The notes: a model not told the origin generated them from the letters alone. A stretch of 64,000 nucleotides of DNA from Pseudomonas sp. UBA2684 (GCA_002354655.1 DELY01000008.1:38516-102515); one strand, 5' to 3'; counted from the stretch's first letter, positions 9,656-22,019 are shown. Numbers and translations are program-made.

Positions 9656-10833
9656 AGCTCGACGCTGACCGCCTGCGCTGCCCGCGTGGCCTTGGCCCGT
9701 GCCGCCTGCAGCGACTCGTCGCGCGCCAGCGCCACGCCCATGCGGCGCTGGCCGCTGACTTCCGGCTTACCGAACAGGCGCAAGGCGGTATCCGGCTCGA
9801 CCAGCGCCGCAGCGAGATTGCCAAAGCTGACCTGCTGCGACTCGCCTTCGACCAGCACCACCGCCGAAGCGGACGGACCCAGTTGGCGGATCACCGGGAT
9901 CGGCAAACCAAGAATGGCCCGCGCATGCAGGGCGAACTCGGACAGATCTTGAGAAATCAGGGTCACCAGCCCGGTATCGTGCGGGCGCGGCGAGATTTCG
10001 CAGAACCACACCTGATCGCCTTTGACGAACAACTCGACGCCGAACAGGCCGCGCCCACCCAGCGAGTCGGTTACCGCCAGGGCAATGCGCTCGGCTTCAG
10101 CCTGAGCTTTCGGGCTCATCGGCTGCGGCTGCCAGGACTCCTGGTAATCGCCCTTGACCTGGCGATGGCCCACTGGCGCGCAGAAGGTGGTGCCGCCAGC
10201 ATGGCGCACGGTCAGCAAGGCGACTTCATAGTCGAAATCGATAAAGCCCTCGACGATCACCCGCCCCTTGCCGGCGCGGCCACCCGCCTGGGCGTAGTCC
10301 CAGGCTGTTTGCAGGTCGTCGGCGCTTTTCAGCACCGACTGGCCTTTGCCGGAAGAACTCATGATCGGCTTGATCAGGCATGGGAAGCCAATCTTCTCGA
10401 CTGCGGCGCGGCACTCGTCGAACGAATCGGCGAACTGATACGGCGAAGTCGGCAGGCCCAGCTCTTCGGCAGCCAGGCGCCGAATACCCTCGCGGTTCAT
10501 GGTCAGCTGCGCGGCTCGCGCACTGGGGATCACGGTATAGCCTTGGTTTTCCAGCTCGACCAGGGTCGCGGTGGCGATCGCTTCGATCTCCGGCACGATG
10601 TAGTGCGGCCGCTCCAACTCGATCACCGCACGCAGCGCCACACCATCGAGCATATTGATCACATGGCTGCGATGCGCCACCTGCATGGCCGGGGCATTGG
10701 CGTAGCGATCCACGGCAATCACCTCGACCCCCAGGCGTTGCAGCTCGATCACCACTTCCTTGCCCAGCTCGCCAGAGCCACACAGCAAGACGCGGGTCGC
10801 GCTCGACGACAACGGGGTTCCGATACGGGGCAT
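9652..10833 (-). CDS. purT: Formate-dependent phosphoribosylglycinamide formyltransferase PurT
   Basis: The ATG at 10833 with GAGGAA upstream gives 393 residues beginning [21 protein letters not shown], the family N terminus. It is an ATP-grasp enzyme: pre-ATP-grasp Rossmann-like domain (1-110), then ATP-binding segments [29 protein letters not shown] and [24 protein letters not shown]. It makes FGAR from GAR, formate and ATP in purine synthesis. It lies 51 nt after the DUF1289 gene and is coupled to the SGNH hydrolase gene. Confidence 0.96.
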   Translation of the reverse strand: MPRIGTPLSSSATRVLLCGSGELGKEVVIELQRLGVEVIAVDRYANAPAMQVAHRSHVINMLDGVALRAVIELERPHYIVPEIEAIATATLVELENQGYTVIPSARAAQLTMNREGIRRLAAEELGLPTSPYQFADSFDECRAAVEKIGFPCLIKPIMSSSGKGQSVLKSADDLQTAWDYAQAGGRAGKGRVIVEGFIDFDYEVALLTVRHAGGTTFCAPVGHRQVKGDYQESWQPQPMSPKAQAEAERIALAVTDSLGGRGLFGVELFVKGDQVWFCEISPRPHDTGLVTLISQDLSEFALHARAILGLPIPVIRQLGPSASAVVLVEGESQQVSFGNLAAALVEPDTALRLFGKPEVSGQRRMGVALARDESLQAARAKATRAAQAVSVEL

Positions 10834-10883
10834 AACAATTCCTCGGGGTAAGCGTTCAATAGGATTGGCGGCGTTTGTCGGCG

Positions 10884-11072
10884 CTACAGCAGCACGCCTT
10901 TGGCCTTGGCGCGCGCGTGGCACTGCACCAGCACCTGGCGGCGTTCGGTGTTGTCCATCCGGCTCCAGCGGGTGATCTCGGCGACGTTACGCTGACAACC
11001 GATACAGATGTCGTCATCGTCCAACGCGCAAACCTGCACGCAAGGCGAGGCGACCGGGCGTTCGGCATCCAT
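10884..11072 (-). CDS. DUF1289 small cysteine-rich protein
   Basis: The 62-residue protein has the DUF1289 pattern S-P-C-V-x-V-C...D-x-C-x-G-C-x-R...I-x-x-W (cysteines near 11, 15, 23 and 26), which probably binds a metal or iron-sulfur centre. Its ATG shares a base with the stop of the upstream gamma-carbonic anhydrase gene (TGATG), so the two are coupled. The function is unknown. Confidence 0.85.
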   Translation of the reverse strand: MDAERPVASPCVQVCALDDDDICIGCQRNVAEITRWSRMDNTERRQVLVQCHARAKAKGVLL

Positions 11073-11596
11073 CAGTCGTCTTGCTCGGCCAGGTCACGGG
11101 CATAGCGCTGGGCGTTGTGCACGTAATGCGCGGCGCTGGCCTCAAGCATTTTCTTCTGCGCGTCACTGAGCTCGCGCACCACTTTGCCCGGCGAACCGAC
11201 CACCAGCGAACCGTCGGGAATTTCCTTGCCCTCGGCGATCAGCGCATTGGCGCCAATGATGCAGTACTTGCCGATCTTCGCGCCGTTGAGTACCACCGCA
11301 TTGATGCCGATCAGGCTGTAATCGCCCACCGAACAGCCATGCAGCATGGCATTGTGGCCAATCGTTACGCCCTTACCGATGGACAGCGGAAAGCCCATGT
11401 CGGTGTGCATCACCGTGCCGTCCTGCACGTTACTCTGCTCACCGATGTGGATCAGCTCGTTGTCGCCGCGCAATACGGCGTTAAACCACACGCTCGCCCC
11501 CGGTTCCAGCTTGATCTTGCCTACCAGTGTGGCGTTCGGCGCGACCCAGCTCTCGGGATGGGCGTCGACGCGGGATTGTCCCAGGCGGTATTTCAT
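11072..11596 (-). CDS. Gamma-class carbonic anhydrase family protein
   Basis: Two ATGs lie 6 nt apart; 11596 is chosen because GAGGA sits 7 nt before it, giving 174 residues ([10 protein letters not shown]). The sequence is a left-handed parallel beta helix of hexapeptide repeats ([30 protein letters not shown]) with the zinc histidines of the CaiE/YrdA/gamma-CA family ([11 protein letters not shown]). Carbonic anhydrase activity of this subgroup is not certain. It lies 22 nt after the Nudix gene. Confidence 0.9.
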   Translation of the reverse strand: MKYRLGQSRVDAHPESWVAPNATLVGKIKLEPGASVWFNAVLRGDNELIHIGEQSNVQDGTVMHTDMGFPLSIGKGVTIGHNAMLHGCSVGDYSLIGINAVVLNGAKIGKYCIIGANALIAEGKEIPDGSLVVGSPGKVVRELSDAQKKMLEASAAHYVHNAQRYARDLAEQDD

Positions 11597-11618
11597 GTGC
11601 ATGTCCTCGTTTCGCGGC

Positions 11619-12221
11619 TCAATTGAGCGTGATAAACCGCTCGGGCGGCTGGTGCAGGTTGATGCCGGCGTCGTAAACCAGGTTGACCAACTCCACCAGC
11701 ATGATCGCCGTCAGGCCCCAGATCTTGTACTCGCCATAGCGGTAACTCGGCACATACCAACTGTGCCCGAGGTAATCGATACGGTGGGTGGTCTCACGCG
11801 GGTCGCTACGGAAAAACGCCAGCGGCACCGAAAACACCGAGGCGATTTCACCATCGTTGGCGTTGTACTCGACGTAATCCGGCACCAGACCGACATAGGG
11901 CGTGACCTGGATACCGTGGCGCGACACCAACGTGCTCAAGGGCCCGATTACCTCGACCAAGCCCGGCGGCAAACCGATTTCCTCCTCCGCCTCGCGCAGT
12001 GCGGTGCGAATCAGGTCGGCGTCTTCCGGGTCGCGACGACCGCCAGGAAAGGCCACCTCGCCGCCGTGAGTGGACAGGCCACTGGCACGCAAGGTCAGCA
12101 CCACTTCCGGTTCATCGCTGCGAGTAATGGGAACCAGCACCGCCGCTTCGGGGAAGCTGCGGTCGGTCTCCAGAAGGCGCGGGTGGTAACCACGCACGCG
12201 GTGGAGTAGCTCGTCGAGCAT
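11619..12221 (-). CDS. Nudix hydrolase of the CoA pyrophosphatase type
   Basis: The ATG at 12221 ([18 protein letters not shown]) gives 200 residues. The Nudix box is [20 protein letters not shown] followed by EEIGL, and the NuCoA-like LLT-type region ([20 protein letters not shown]) precedes it. This resembles NudL/YeaB-type CoA or dinucleotide pyrophosphatases. It heads a minus-strand run with gamma-CA, DUF1289, purT and the SGNH hydrolase. Substrate specificity is inferred only. Confidence 0.88.
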   Translation of the reverse strand: MLDELLHRVRGYHPRLLETDRSFPEAAVLVPITRSDEPEVVLTLRASGLSTHGGEVAFPGGRRDPEDADLIRTALREAEEEIGLPPGLVEVIGPLSTLVSRHGIQVTPYVGLVPDYVEYNANDGEIASVFSVPLAFFRSDPRETTHRIDYLGHSWYVPSYRYGEYKIWGLTAIMLVELVNLVYDAGINLHQPPERFITLN

Positions 12222-12391
12222 GGGTATTCTCGGTCTCTTTTTCTGCCCCGGATGATGGCATGAAAGAAGTGCGGCACCCAAGCCCCGCACCGCCGACGAT
12301 GCTCATTCGGCGCATCGCTTCAGCCACCCGCCGCGCTTGCCGCTCAACACCGCCACGCGCCAAGATAGGCCATGAGCCCAGAGGATTCGGC

Positions 12392-12949
12392 ATGAAGTTC
12401 TGCAGTCAGTGCGGTAACCCCGTTATCTTGCGCATTCCCGCAGGCGACAACCGTCCGCGGTATGTCTGCGGACACTGCCACACCATTCACTACCAGAACC
12501 CTCGAATCGTCGCGGGCTGCCTGCCGGTGTGGGGCGATCAGGTGCTGCTGTGTCGCCGGGCCATCGAGCCACGGCGCGGTTACTGGACCCTGCCGGCCGG
12601 GTTCATGGAGAACGGCGAAACCCTCGAACAGGCCGCTGCCCGCGAAACCCAGGAGGAAGCCTGCGCCCGGGTGCGCGATCTGGCCCTCTACACCTTGTTC
12701 GATCTGCCGCACATCAATCAGGTGTATATGTTGTTCCGCGCCGAACTGGTCGACCTGGATTTCGCCGCGGGCGAGGAAAGCCTGGACGTTCAGTTGTTTC
12801 ACGAACAAGACATCCCTTGGTCCGAGCTGGCTTTCCCGACCATTGGCCGTACCTTAGAATGCTACTTCGCTGACCGACAGCACCACGCTTATCCGGTACG
12901 CAATGAGCCGCTCGAAGCCTTGCGCGCGCACTATAAGAAATTGCTCTGA
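12392..12949 (+). CDS. Zinc-ribbon Nudix hydrolase
   Basis: The ATG at 12392 begins MKFCSQCGNPV; an earlier in-frame start at 12260 would overlap the divergent Nudix gene. The 185-residue product has a two-CxxC zinc ribbon (FCSQC and YVCGHCH, residues 4-30) and a Nudix box in GFMENGETLEQAAARETQEE. It resembles the NUDIX/zinc-ribbon proteins related to NADH or FAD pyrophosphatases. It is 19 nt upstream of the L,D-transpeptidase gene. Confidence 0.88.
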   Translation: MKFCSQCGNPVILRIPAGDNRPRYVCGHCHTIHYQNPRIVAGCLPVWGDQVLLCRRAIEPRRGYWTLPAGFMENGETLEQAAARETQEEACARVRDLALYTLFDLPHINQVYMLFRAELVDLDFAAGEESLDVQLFHEQDIPWSELAFPTIGRTLECYFADRQHHAYPVRNEPLEALRAHYKKLL

Positions 12950-12968
12950 TCTTTGGGATATAGCTCCG

Positions 12969-13472
12969 ATGCGCTGGTTGTTCGCCCTACTCTGTTTGTC
13001 CTGTACCGTTGCCGCCCAGGCCACTGCCACCACCACCCTTGAAGGGCCACGCGTGGACAAGGTGCTGGTGGTGAAATCCGAGCGCAAATTGCACCTGATC
13101 AGCGGCGGCCAGCCGCTCAAGTCCTACCGCATTTCACTCGGTAAACAGCCGGATGGCGCCAAGCAGCACGAAGGTGATCTGCGCACACCGGAAGGCTTCT
13201 ATTGGATCGACTGGCGCAAAACCAGCGATAAATACCAACTGTCCCTGCATATCTCCTACCCCAACGCCCGCGACCAAGCCAATGCCCGCGACAAAGGCTT
13301 ACCGCCAGGCGGCATGATCATGATTCACGGCACACCACTGGATGAGGAATACCCCGAGTGGTTCTTCAACACGCTGGACTGGACCGAAGGCTGTATCGCC
13401 ATGACCAACAGCGATATGCGCGAGGTGTGGCAACTGGTCAAGGACGGCACGCTGATCGAAATTCGCCCCTGA
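12969..13472 (+). CDS. L,D-transpeptidase (YkuD) family protein
   Basis: The ATG at 12969 (MRWLFALLCLSCTVAAQA) gives a signal peptide and 167 residues in all. The YkuD domain covers about 35-165, with HGTPLD and the catalytic cysteine segment TEGCIAMTNSDM. Such enzymes form 3-3 crosslinks or attach proteins to peptidoglycan in the periplasm. The cysteine and its partner histidine are present, so it looks active. It ends at a hairpin shared with the convergent downstream gene. Confidence 0.88.
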   Translation: MRWLFALLCLSCTVAAQATATTTLEGPRVDKVLVVKSERKLHLISGGQPLKSYRISLGKQPDGAKQHEGDLRTPEGFYWIDWRKTSDKYQLSLHISYPNARDQANARDKGLPPGGMIMIHGTPLDEEYPEWFFNTLDWTEGCIAMTNSDMREVWQLVKDGTLIEIRP

Positions 13473-13480
13473 CGTGCCTA

Positions 13481-13506
13481 AAAAAGGCGCCGTAAAGGCG
13501 CCTTTT
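13481..13506. terminator. Bidirectional terminator
   Basis: Inverted repeat AAAAGGCGCC / GGCGCCTTTT with a 5-nt loop, between two convergent genes; A and T runs serve both directions. Confidence 0.8.
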
Positions 13507-13528
13507 GGCTGTTGGCATGCCACCGGTC

Positions 13529-13846
13529 TCAGAATTGGATATCCGACAGGCGCCATACCTCGAAAGCTGGCGTTTCATAGGGATGGCTACTTTTCAGCGC
13601 CTTGACCGCCTCATGAATCAGCTCATCGGCGACCACCAACTCGACCTTCCACTCCGCCACGTGCTCGATCGAGCCCACTTGGCCGAGAAACGCCTGACTG
13701 CCCTCCAGCGGGCGGAACTGGCCTTGCCCCAGGGTCTGCCAGCAGCAGCTGTCATAAGCCCCTACGCGCCCGCCACCGGCGGCAAAAACAGCTTTCTTCA
13801 CCCCATCCAGATGGGTTTCCGGCACATAGAAGCACAGTTTGTACAT
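13529..13846 (-). CDS. YqfO/NIF3-type CutA1-like domain protein
   Basis: The 105-residue protein starts at ATG 13846, with GGAGAG 6 nt upstream; the preceding in-frame TTG is not needed. YKLCFYVPETHLDGVKKAVF, GGGRVGAYDSCCWQT and SSHPYETPAFEV match the small ferredoxin-like insert domain of NIF3/YqfO proteins, which occurs alone in many Proteobacteria. The function is unknown. Confidence 0.85.
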   Translation of the reverse strand: MYKLCFYVPETHLDGVKKAVFAAGGGRVGAYDSCCWQTLGQGQFRPLEGSQAFLGQVGSIEHVAEWKVELVVADELIHEAVKALKSSHPYETPAFEVWRLSDIQF

Positions 13847-14003
13847 CAAACTCTCCGCAGAAGGACAGACTGAACACAGTCAAATAATGATGCCAGAGGA
13901 TAATGGCACTTTGCCTTGCTCGGCGTTCGCGGCATCCGTCACAGGCTGAGGTTTTGACTAGCGATTGGGGCGGACGTTCAGCAAGCCAAAGCTTCTTTGC
14001 CGC

Positions 14004-14276
14004 TCATTGTGCGCCACGCCAGAAACGCCGCCATTTAGCCCGGACACCCGGCGCTGGTGCGTTATGGCGACCGTCACAATAAGGCAGTCGTTGCGACTGA
14101 CCGCAGCGGCACAACAGCAGAAATTGCTCGCGCAGCGGCTCCAGCCTGAGGCCGTCCGGGCATGCAGCAGCACAATCGGGAAGCACAGACGAGCGCCCGC
14201 AACGGCACAGCAGCAAGCAATCGCCAGGTTTGACCTGGCGCACCTCGGGCAGGAGCGGATCTTGCGAATTTGACAC
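14004..14276 (-). CDS. CDGSH iron-sulfur domain protein
   Basis: The 90-residue protein starts at GTG 14276 with GGAG upstream. It has two zinc-finger-like CxC repeats: the first degenerate (CRCGRSSVLPDCAAACPDG) and the second complete (CRCGQSQRLPYCDGRHN), the C-x-C...C-D-G-x-H signature that ligates a [2Fe-2S] cluster with three Cys and one His. Likely a small redox or cluster-carrying protein. It lies 88 nt beyond the purL stop on the same strand, facing away from it. Confidence 0.88.
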   Translation of the reverse strand: MSNSQDPLLPEVRQVKPGDCLLLCRCGRSSVLPDCAAACPDGLRLEPLREQFLLLCRCGQSQRLPYCDGRHNAPAPGVRAKWRRFWRGAQ

Positions 14277-14364
14277 GTCCTCTCCCGCCCTTCAGGCGCC
14301 CTCGGCGCACCCTATCGCCGACAAGCGGAGAGGGTCTCAGCAGAGGGCCGCATGACGGCCGCTG

Positions 14365-17300
14365 TTAATCCACCCACACGCGGGCGTTGCGGAACATGCG
14401 CAGCCAGCCGGCATCTTCCTGCCACTCGTCCGGTTTCCAGGAGTTCTGCACGGCGCGGAACACCCGCTCCGGGTGCGGCATCATGATCGTCACGCGGCCG
14501 TCGCGACTGGTCAGGCCGGTGATCCCGCGCGGCGAACCGTTGGGGTTGGCCGGGTAGGTTTCGGTGACCTTGCCGTGGTTGTCGATAAAGCGCATCGCTA
14601 CGCAGCCGGACAGATCGGCCTCGAGCAGGGCTTCTGCATTCTCGAACTCGGCATGCCCTTCGCCGTGGGCGATGGCGATTGGCATACGCGAACCGGCCAT
14701 GCCACGCAGGAAGATCGACGCCGACTCCTGCACCTGAACCATGGCCACGCGCGCCTCGAACTGCTCCGAGCGGTTGCGCACGAAGTGCGGCCAGAACTCG
14801 CTGCCGGGAATCAACTCATGCAGGTTGCTCATCATCTGGCAACCGTTGCACACGCCCAGGGCGAAGCTGTCCTTGCGCTCGAAGAAGGCCTGGAAGCCGT
14901 CGCGCGCACGGTTATTGAACAAGATCGACTTGGCCCAGCCTTCGCCGGCGCCGAGCACGTCGCCATAGGAGAAGCCGCCGCAAGCGACCAGACCTTTGAA
15001 GTCCTTGAGGTCGACGCGACCGGCCAGGATATCGCTCATGTGCACGTCGATCGCACTGAAGCCGGCGCGGTCGAAGGCGGCTGCCATCTCCACCTGACCG
15101 TTGACGCCCTGCTCGCGCAGCACAGCGATTTGCGGACGCACGCCTTTCTTGATGTAAGGCGCCGAAATGTTGTCGTTGACGTCAAAACCGAGCTTGATGC
15201 TCAGGCCCGGGTTGTCCTCGTCGAGCAGGGTGTCGAACTCCTGATCGGCGCACTGCACGTTATCGCGCAGACGCTGGATCTGGTAGCTGGTTTCCGCCCA
15301 CTGACGCTGCAACAGACGACGCTGACCGCCGAATACCGGCTGGCCATTGAAACTGATCGCCACCTCGCCATTGTTGACTGGCTGACCGATCACCGCAACG
15401 CAATCGCCCAGGCCGGCTGCGCTGAACTGCGCAAGCACTTCCGGGGTGGCGTCCTGGTGCACTTGAATGACCGCGCCCAGCTCTTCGTTGAACAGCACCG
15501 CGGCCAGCTCTGCTGGATTGTCGGCCAGCGAATCGAGGTACAGGTTCAAGCCGCAATGGCCAGCGAAGGCCATTTCCAGCGCGGTGACCAACAGACCGCC
15601 GTCGGAACGGTCGTGGTAGGCCAGCAGGCGACCGTCGGCATTCAGGCCTTGGATCACCGCGAAAAACGCTTTCAGGTCTTCGGCGTCATCGACGTCCGGC
15701 GCCTGCTTGCCGAGCTTGCCGTAGACCTGGGCAAGGATCGAGGCGCCCATGCGGTTCTGCCCACGGCCCAGGTCGACCAGGATCAAGTCAGTTTCGCCCT
15801 TGTCCATGCGCAACTGCGGGGTCAGGGTCTTGCGGATATCGCTGACCGGAGCAAAGCCGGTGACGATCAGCGACAACGGTGCGGTCACGCTCTTCTCCGC
15901 GCCGTCATCCTGCCAGCGGGTCTTCATCGACATCGAGTCTTTGCCCACCGGGATGGTGATGCCCAGCTCCGGGCACAACTGCATGCCAACGGCTTTGACC
16001 GTATCGTATAGACGCGCATCTTCGCCCGGGTGACCGGCGGCGGACATCCAGTTGGCGGAGAGTTTGATATCGGCAATCTTCTCGATGCGCGATGCGGCGA
16101 TGTTGGTCAACGTTTCGCCAATCGCCATGCGCCCCGAGGCCGGGGCATCGAGCAAGGCCAGCGGGGTGCGCTCGCCCATGGCCATGGCTTCGCCAGAATA
16201 CGTGTCGAAACTGCTGGCGGTAACGGCGCAATCGGCCACCGGCACCTGCCACGGGCCAACCATCTGGTCGCGCGCTACCAGACCGGTAATGCTGCGGTCG
16301 CCGATGGTGATCAGGAAGTTCTTGCTGGCCACGGCCGGGTGACGCAGCACGCGGGTCACCGACTCGTCCATGTCCAGCTCACTGGCGTCGAAATCATCGC
16401 CCAGCTCGGCTTCGCGCGAGGCCGAACGGTGCATGCGCGGCGCCTTGCCGAGCAGCACGTTGAGCGGCATGTCCACGGCATTGTTGCCGAAATGGCTGTC
16501 GGTCACAGTCAGGTGGGCTTCTTCAGTAGCCTCACCGACCACCGCAAACGGGCAACGCTCACGCTCGCAGATGGCCTTGAAGCGCTCGAAGTCAGCCGCG
16601 CCGACTGCCAGCACATAACGTTCCTGCGACTCGTTGCTCCAGATTTCGTGCGGGGCCATGCCCGGCTCGTCATTAGGAATATTGCGCAGCTCGAAACGCC
16701 CGCCGCGGCCGCCATCGTTGACCAGCTCCGGGAAGGCGTTGGACAGACCGCCGGCACCGACGTCGTGGATAAAGCTGATCGGGTTCTGCTCGCCGAGCTG
16801 CCAGCAACGGTCGATCACTTCCTGGCAACGGCGCTCCATTTCCGGGTTTTCGCGCTGCACCGAGGCGAAATCCAGGTCCGCCGAGCTGGTACCGGTGGCC
16901 ATCGACGAGGCCGCGCCGCCACCCAGGCCGATCAACATGGCCGGACCGCCGAGCACGATCAGCTTGGAGCCGACCAGAATCTCGCCCTTCTGCACGTGTT
17001 CGGCGCGGATGTTACCCATGCCGCCGGCGAGCATGATCGGCTTGTGGTAGCCACGCACTTCTTCACCGCGTGGGGTGTTGATGCTCTGCTCGAAGGTACG
17101 GAAGTAACCGGTCAGCGCCGGGCGGCCAAATTCGTTGTTGAACGCCGCGCCACCCAGCGGGCCTTCGATCATGATGTCCAGCGCGGTAACGATGCGCTCG
17201 GGTTTGCCGTACGGCACTTCCCAAGGCTGCTCGAAACCGGGGATCTGCAGGTTGGACACGGTGAAACCGGTGAGGCCAGCCTTGGGCTTGGCGCCGCGCC

Positions 17301-18261
17301 CGGTGGCGCCTTCGTCACGGATTTCGCCACCGGAACCGGTGGAAGCACCGGGGAACGGAGCAATCGCGGTTGGGTGGTTGTGCGTCTCCACCTTCATCAG
17401 GATATGCACGGGCTCTTGTACCGCGCCGTACTGACGGGTTTCAGGGTTCGGGAAGAAACGACCGGCGACGCTACCAACGATCACCGAAGCGTTGTCCTTG
17501 TAAGCCGACAGCACGCCTTCACTGTGCATTTGATAGGTGTTCTTGATCATGCCGAACAGGGATTTATCCTGGCTCTCGCCATCGATATCCCAACTGGCAT
17601 TGAAGATCTTGTGCCGGCAATGTTCGGAGTTGGCCTGGGCGAACATCATCAGTTCGATGTCGTGCGGGTTGCGCCCCAGACCGTTGAAACTGGTCACCAG
17701 GTAATCGATTTCGTCTTCCGCCAGGGCCAGGCCCATGTCGACGTTGGCCTGCTCCAGCGCGGCCCGCCCGCCGCCCAGCACGTCCACCGCGGTCAGCGGC
17801 TTGGGCTGCGCGTGGCTGAACAGTGCGCCCGCATCTTCCAGGCTGCTCAGCACCAACTGGGTCATGCGGTCATGCAACAGCGCGGCGACCTGCTGCGCTT
17901 CGCCAGCGTTCAGTTCACCAGCCACGTAATAGGCAATGCCGCGCTCAATGCGCTGAACCTTGGCCAGACCGCAGTTGCGGGCGATGTCACTGGCCTTGCT
18001 CGACCAGGGCGAAATGGTGCCGAAACGCGGGATGCTGAGGAACAACCGGCCGCTCGGCTCCTGCACCGGCACACTCGGGCCGTACTTCAACAGACGAGCC
18101 AATACGCGCTCTTCGTCGGCGTTGAGCACACCGGTGACATCGGCAAAATGCGCGAACTCGGCGTACAGCCCAGTCACAGCGGGAACCTTGCTGGTCAGTT
18201 GCTCAAGCAATTTACCGTGGCGAAAAGCAGAAAGGGCGGGAGCGCCGCGCAGGATCAACAT
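14365..18261 (-). CDS. purL: Phosphoribosylformylglycinamidine synthase PurL (large form)
   Basis: The 1298-residue single-chain enzyme converts FGAR and glutamine to FGAM in purine synthesis. Layout: N-terminal PurS-like domain (about 1-150), linker, two AIR-synthase-like ATP domains ([35 protein letters not shown]), and a C-terminal glutaminase (from about 1040) with nucleophile in [10 protein letters not shown] and the His-Glu pair in [12 protein letters not shown]. Length and start [11 protein letters not shown] match Pseudomonas PurL. Very long frames on the opposite strand are codon-bias shadows. Confidence 0.98.
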   Translation of the reverse strand: MLILRGAPALSAFRHGKLLEQLTSKVPAVTGLYAEFAHFADVTGVLNADEERVLARLLKYGPSVPVQEPSGRLFLSIPRFGTISPWSSKASDIARNCGLAKVQRIERGIAYYVAGELNAGEAQQVAALLHDRMTQLVLSSLEDAGALFSHAQPKPLTAVDVLGGGRAALEQANVDMGLALAEDEIDYLVTSFNGLGRNPHDIELMMFAQANSEHCRHKIFNASWDIDGESQDKSLFGMIKNTYQMHSEGVLSAYKDNASVIVGSVAGRFFPNPETRQYGAVQEPVHILMKVETHNHPTAIAPFPGASTGSGGEIRDEGATGRGAKPKAGLTGFTVSNLQIPGFEQPWEVPYGKPERIVTALDIMIEGPLGGAAFNNEFGRPALTGYFRTFEQSINTPRGEEVRGYHKPIMLAGGMGNIRAEHVQKGEILVGSKLIVLGGPAMLIGLGGGAASSMATGTSSADLDFASVQRENPEMERRCQEVIDRCWQLGEQNPISFIHDVGAGGLSNAFPELVNDGGRGGRFELRNIPNDEPGMAPHEIWSNESQERYVLAVGAADFERFKAICERERCPFAVVGEATEEAHLTVTDSHFGNNAVDMPLNVLLGKAPRMHRSASREAELGDDFDASELDMDESVTRVLRHPAVASKNFLITIGDRSITGLVARDQMVGPWQVPVADCAVTASSFDTYSGEAMAMGERTPLALLDAPASGRMAIGETLTNIAASRIEKIADIKLSANWMSAAGHPGEDARLYDTVKAVGMQLCPELGITIPVGKDSMSMKTRWQDDGAEKSVTAPLSLIVTGFAPVSDIRKTLTPQLRMDKGETDLILVDLGRGQNRMGASILAQVYGKLGKQAPDVDDAEDLKAFFAVIQGLNADGRLLAYHDRSDGGLLVTALEMAFAGHCGLNLYLDSLADNPAELAAVLFNEELGAVIQVHQDATPEVLAQFSAAGLGDCVAVIGQPVNNGEVAISFNGQPVFGGQRRLLQRQWAETSYQIQRLRDNVQCADQEFDTLLDEDNPGLSIKLGFDVNDNISAPYIKKGVRPQIAVLREQGVNGQVEMAAAFDRAGFSAIDVHMSDILAGRVDLKDFKGLVACGGFSYGDVLGAGEGWAKSILFNNRARDGFQAFFERKDSFALGVCNGCQMMSNLHELIPGSEFWPHFVRNRSEQFEARVAMVQVQESASIFLRGMAGSRMPIAIAHGEGHAEFENAEALLEADLSGCVAMRFIDNHGKVTETYPANPNGSPRGITGLTSRDGRVTIMMPHPERVFRAVQNSWKPDEWQEDAGWLRMFRNARVWVD

Positions 18262-18315
18262 CGGGGACAGCCTCTGGGAAGGGGGTGTACTTTGAGGCCG
18301 TGCATTCTAGCCTAA

Positions 18316-19887
<1,572 letters not shown>

Positions 19888-19897
19888 CTTGCCTCGC

Positions 19898-20380
19898 CTA
19901 ACGCGCCTCGCGCCGGGCCTTGAAGAACGCGCTAAGCAGCGCGCCACAGTCCTCGGCCAACACGCCGCCCTCCACCAACACCCGGTGGTTGAGGAAGTCC
20001 TGGGCGAAGAACTGCCCACGACTCAGCACCACGCCAGCCTTGGGTTCGGTGGCGCCGTAGACCACCCGCTGCACTCGCGCATGCACGATCAAGCCGGCAC
20101 ACATGCTGCACGGTTCCAGGGTCACGTACAGAGTGCTGCCCGGCAGGCGGTAATTGTCGACCGCCTGCGCTGCCGCGCGGATCGCCACCATTTCGGCATG
20201 CGCGCTGGGGTCATGGCTGGAGATCGGGCAATTGAAGCCGCGCCCGACAACCACGCCATCCTGCACCAGCACCGCGCCCACCGGCACCTCACCCAGGGCC
20301 GCGCCTTCGGCCGCCAGGGCCAAGGCCTCGCGCATAAAATGCTGATCCTGGCTGCGATCAATGATCAGGGGGTGGCGCAC
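19898..20380 (-). CDS. tadA: tRNA-specific adenosine deaminase TadA
   Basis: The GTG at 20380, just 2 nt after the stop of the oxidase gene, gives 160 residues starting MRHPLIIDRSQDQHFM; a longer frame to 20452 runs inside the oxidase gene. Zinc-deaminase motifs HAEMVAIRAAAQ and PCSMCAG are present. TadA makes inosine at A34 of tRNA-Arg(ACG). It ends 10 nt from the convergent mltF stop. Confidence 0.95.
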   Translation of the reverse strand: MRHPLIIDRSQDQHFMREALALAAEGAALGEVPVGAVLVQDGVVVGRGFNCPISSHDPSAHAEMVAIRAAAQAVDNYRLPGSTLYVTLEPCSMCAGLIVHARVQRVVYGATEPKAGVVLSRGQFFAQDFLNHRVLVEGGVLAEDCGALLSAFFKARREAR

Positions 20381-20382
20381 GT

Positions 20383-21753
20383 TTAAACGACCTCGACTGA
20401 TGCCATCAGACCGGTTTCCATATGGTCGATCACATGGCAGTGGAACATCCATACCCCGGGATTATCGGCGACCAGCGCCACCCGCGCGCGTTCGTTCTTG
20501 CCCAGCAGGTAGGTGTCGGTGAAGTACGGAATAATCGACTTGCGATTCGAGGCCAGCACCTTGAAGGTCATGCCGTGCAGGTGAATCGGGTGCTGATACT
20601 GGCTGAGATTACGCAGCTCGAAGATATAGCTCTTGCCCAACTGCAGACGGGCAATCGGCCGGTCGGCGCAGGTCTTGTCGTTGATATCCCAGGCCTGGCC
20701 GTTGATCTGCCAGAAGCTGTGCGCCGCGCCCTGCGCCAGGCCGACCGACACCGCGCCGGCCCACTCGAAGTTGAAGCGCAGGGTCTCGGCACTGGCCAGA
20801 TCCGGCTCGGCGATCGGATTGGCCGGCAGCGCTGGTGGCCAATCACCGGCGACTTCGGCATTGGGCTGCGCGCGCAAGGTCGCCAGGCGCAATGGCCCAT
20901 TGCGCAGCGATAGCTCAACGCCAGCCGTCGGCACCCTCAACCCCAGCTCGATCCGCATGCCCGGCCCCAGCCAGTATTCCTTGCCCAACGGCCGCGGCTC
21001 GACCGGATTGCCGTCCAGCGCATAGATGCGCGCATCCGCACCCGGCAAGTTGAGGCGATAAGTCAGGGTGTTATCCAGATTGATCAGGCGCAAGCGCACC
21101 ACCTGCCCGGCTGGCAGCTCCAGGGTCGGCGCGTGCACGCCATTGACCGTACTCAAGCGCCCAGGCGTGCCGCCGCGCGCCGCCTCGCGCGGCACGCTGA
21201 ACTCGGTGAACGCGCCCCGCGCATCGACATGCCAGCTTTTCAGGTTGAGCGTGCGCTCGTGCGCGAACCCCGTGGGCTCGCGCTCCTCGACAATCAATGC
21301 GCCAACCAGCCCGCGACCCAACTGCTCGCCACTGGCGACATGCGGGTGATACCAGAAACTACCGGCGTCCGGGGTCTTGAACTGGTAGTCGAAGTATTCG
21401 CCGGGTAGCACCGGCAACTGCGAGACATACGGCACGCCATCCATTTCCAGCGGCAGACGGATGCCGTGCCAGTGGATGGTGGTCGGCACCTCCAGCTGGT
21501 TGATAAAGCGCACGCGCAGCCACTCGCCCTGCTTCGCACGAATCTCCAAGCCTGGCGCCTGACCGCCGTAGGCCCACGCCGGAGTCATATGACCGGGCAC
21601 CAGCTCCACCTCGAGTGGCGCAGCGATCAGCTCGTAGTCATACGCGGCGGCCACCAACGGGCGCCCCAGCCAATAGCGCACGCCACCGGCACCCAAACCG
21701 ACCACACTGAGACCGGCCAAGCCGGCGAGAATTTGTCTGCGGGTAAAGGCCAT
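20383..21753 (-). CDS. Multicopper oxidase, Tat-exported, core-genome type
   Basis: The 456-residue oxidase has a twin-arginine-like start (MAFTRRQILAGLAGLSVVGL). The four copper-binding histidine clusters are IHWHGIRLP, FWYHPHVASG, HPIHLHG and the type-1 site HCHVIDHMETGLM. It matches the putative metallo-oxidoreductase found between tadA and guaA in Pseudomonas. Substrate unknown; periplasmic metal or phenol oxidation is possible. It is distinct from the plasmid-type CopA at 54.6 kb, lacking that protein's Met-rich insert. It should lie directly downstream of guaA, but guaA is displaced here. Confidence 0.9.
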   Translation of the reverse strand: MAFTRRQILAGLAGLSVVGLGAGGVRYWLGRPLVAAAYDYELIAAPLEVELVPGHMTPAWAYGGQAPGLEIRAKQGEWLRVRFINQLEVPTTIHWHGIRLPLEMDGVPYVSQLPVLPGEYFDYQFKTPDAGSFWYHPHVASGEQLGRGLVGALIVEEREPTGFAHERTLNLKSWHVDARGAFTEFSVPREAARGGTPGRLSTVNGVHAPTLELPAGQVVRLRLINLDNTLTYRLNLPGADARIYALDGNPVEPRPLGKEYWLGPGMRIELGLRVPTAGVELSLRNGPLRLATLRAQPNAEVAGDWPPALPANPIAEPDLASAETLRFNFEWAGAVSVGLAQGAAHSFWQINGQAWDINDKTCADRPIARLQLGKSYIFELRNLSQYQHPIHLHGMTFKVLASNRKSIIPYFTDTYLLGKNERARVALVADNPGVWMFHCHVIDHMETGLMASVEVV

Positions 21754-21799
21754 TAATCATCTCGTATATCCGCTGTTCTGGCACAAGGTCTGTCACATC

Positions 21800-21876
21800 G
21801 TAGGGCGGACATGCCGACGGCTTGTCCGCCAGCTACAGCGCTATCGGTGGACAAGGCTTCGCCATCTCCACCCTAC
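21800..21876. repeat. REP doublet (REPIN-like) element
   Basis: A 77-bp stretch bounded by inverted ends GTAGGGCGGA and TCCACCCTAC contains internal GC-rich inverted segments (GTCCGCC, GGTGGAC). This is the look of Pseudomonas REP doublets, which populate intergenic space. It lies on the chromosomal side of the island junction. Confidence 0.6.
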
Positions 21877-21911
21877 AAAAGCGCGCCTCGGGCTACTGAC
21901 ACGGCCATAGC

Positions 21912-21937
21912 ACAAGGGCAGCCTGGGCTGCCCTTGT
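21912..21937 (-). terminator. guaA: Terminator expected to belong to guaA, now stranded
   Basis: A 10-bp stem ACAAGGGCAG / CTGCCCTTGT lies just beyond the guaA stop remnant. In an uninterrupted chromosome it would end guaA transcription; here it sits at the island edge, separated from the guaA body. Confidence 0.6.
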
Positions 21938-21945
21938 CATTCAGA

Positions 21946-21960
21946 TCACTCCCACTCGAT
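21946..21960 (-). other. guaA: Attachment-site core: last 15 bases of guaA (island junction)
   Basis: Read on the minus strand, ATCGAGTGGGAGTGA encodes I-E-W-E-stop, the invariant end of GMP synthase GuaA. The codons preceding it here do not encode the GuaA C terminus, so only a 15-base core remains. Core synteny predicts the whole guaA at this place. The 3' end of guaA is an established insertion site for tyrosine-integrase islands, so this is taken as one att junction. Confidence 0.75.
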
Positions 21961-22019
21961 CATCAATAGGTCGTCTGAACCCGCATGGATAAAGGGATTG
22001 GCTGTGATCAACAAGGGGC

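Noticed and set aside
16030-18315. Open frame of 761 codons antisense to purL, and a 512-codon one at 14473-16011
   Set aside because: They mirror purL codon phase in GC-rich DNA, contain no recognisable domain, and purL itself is complete.
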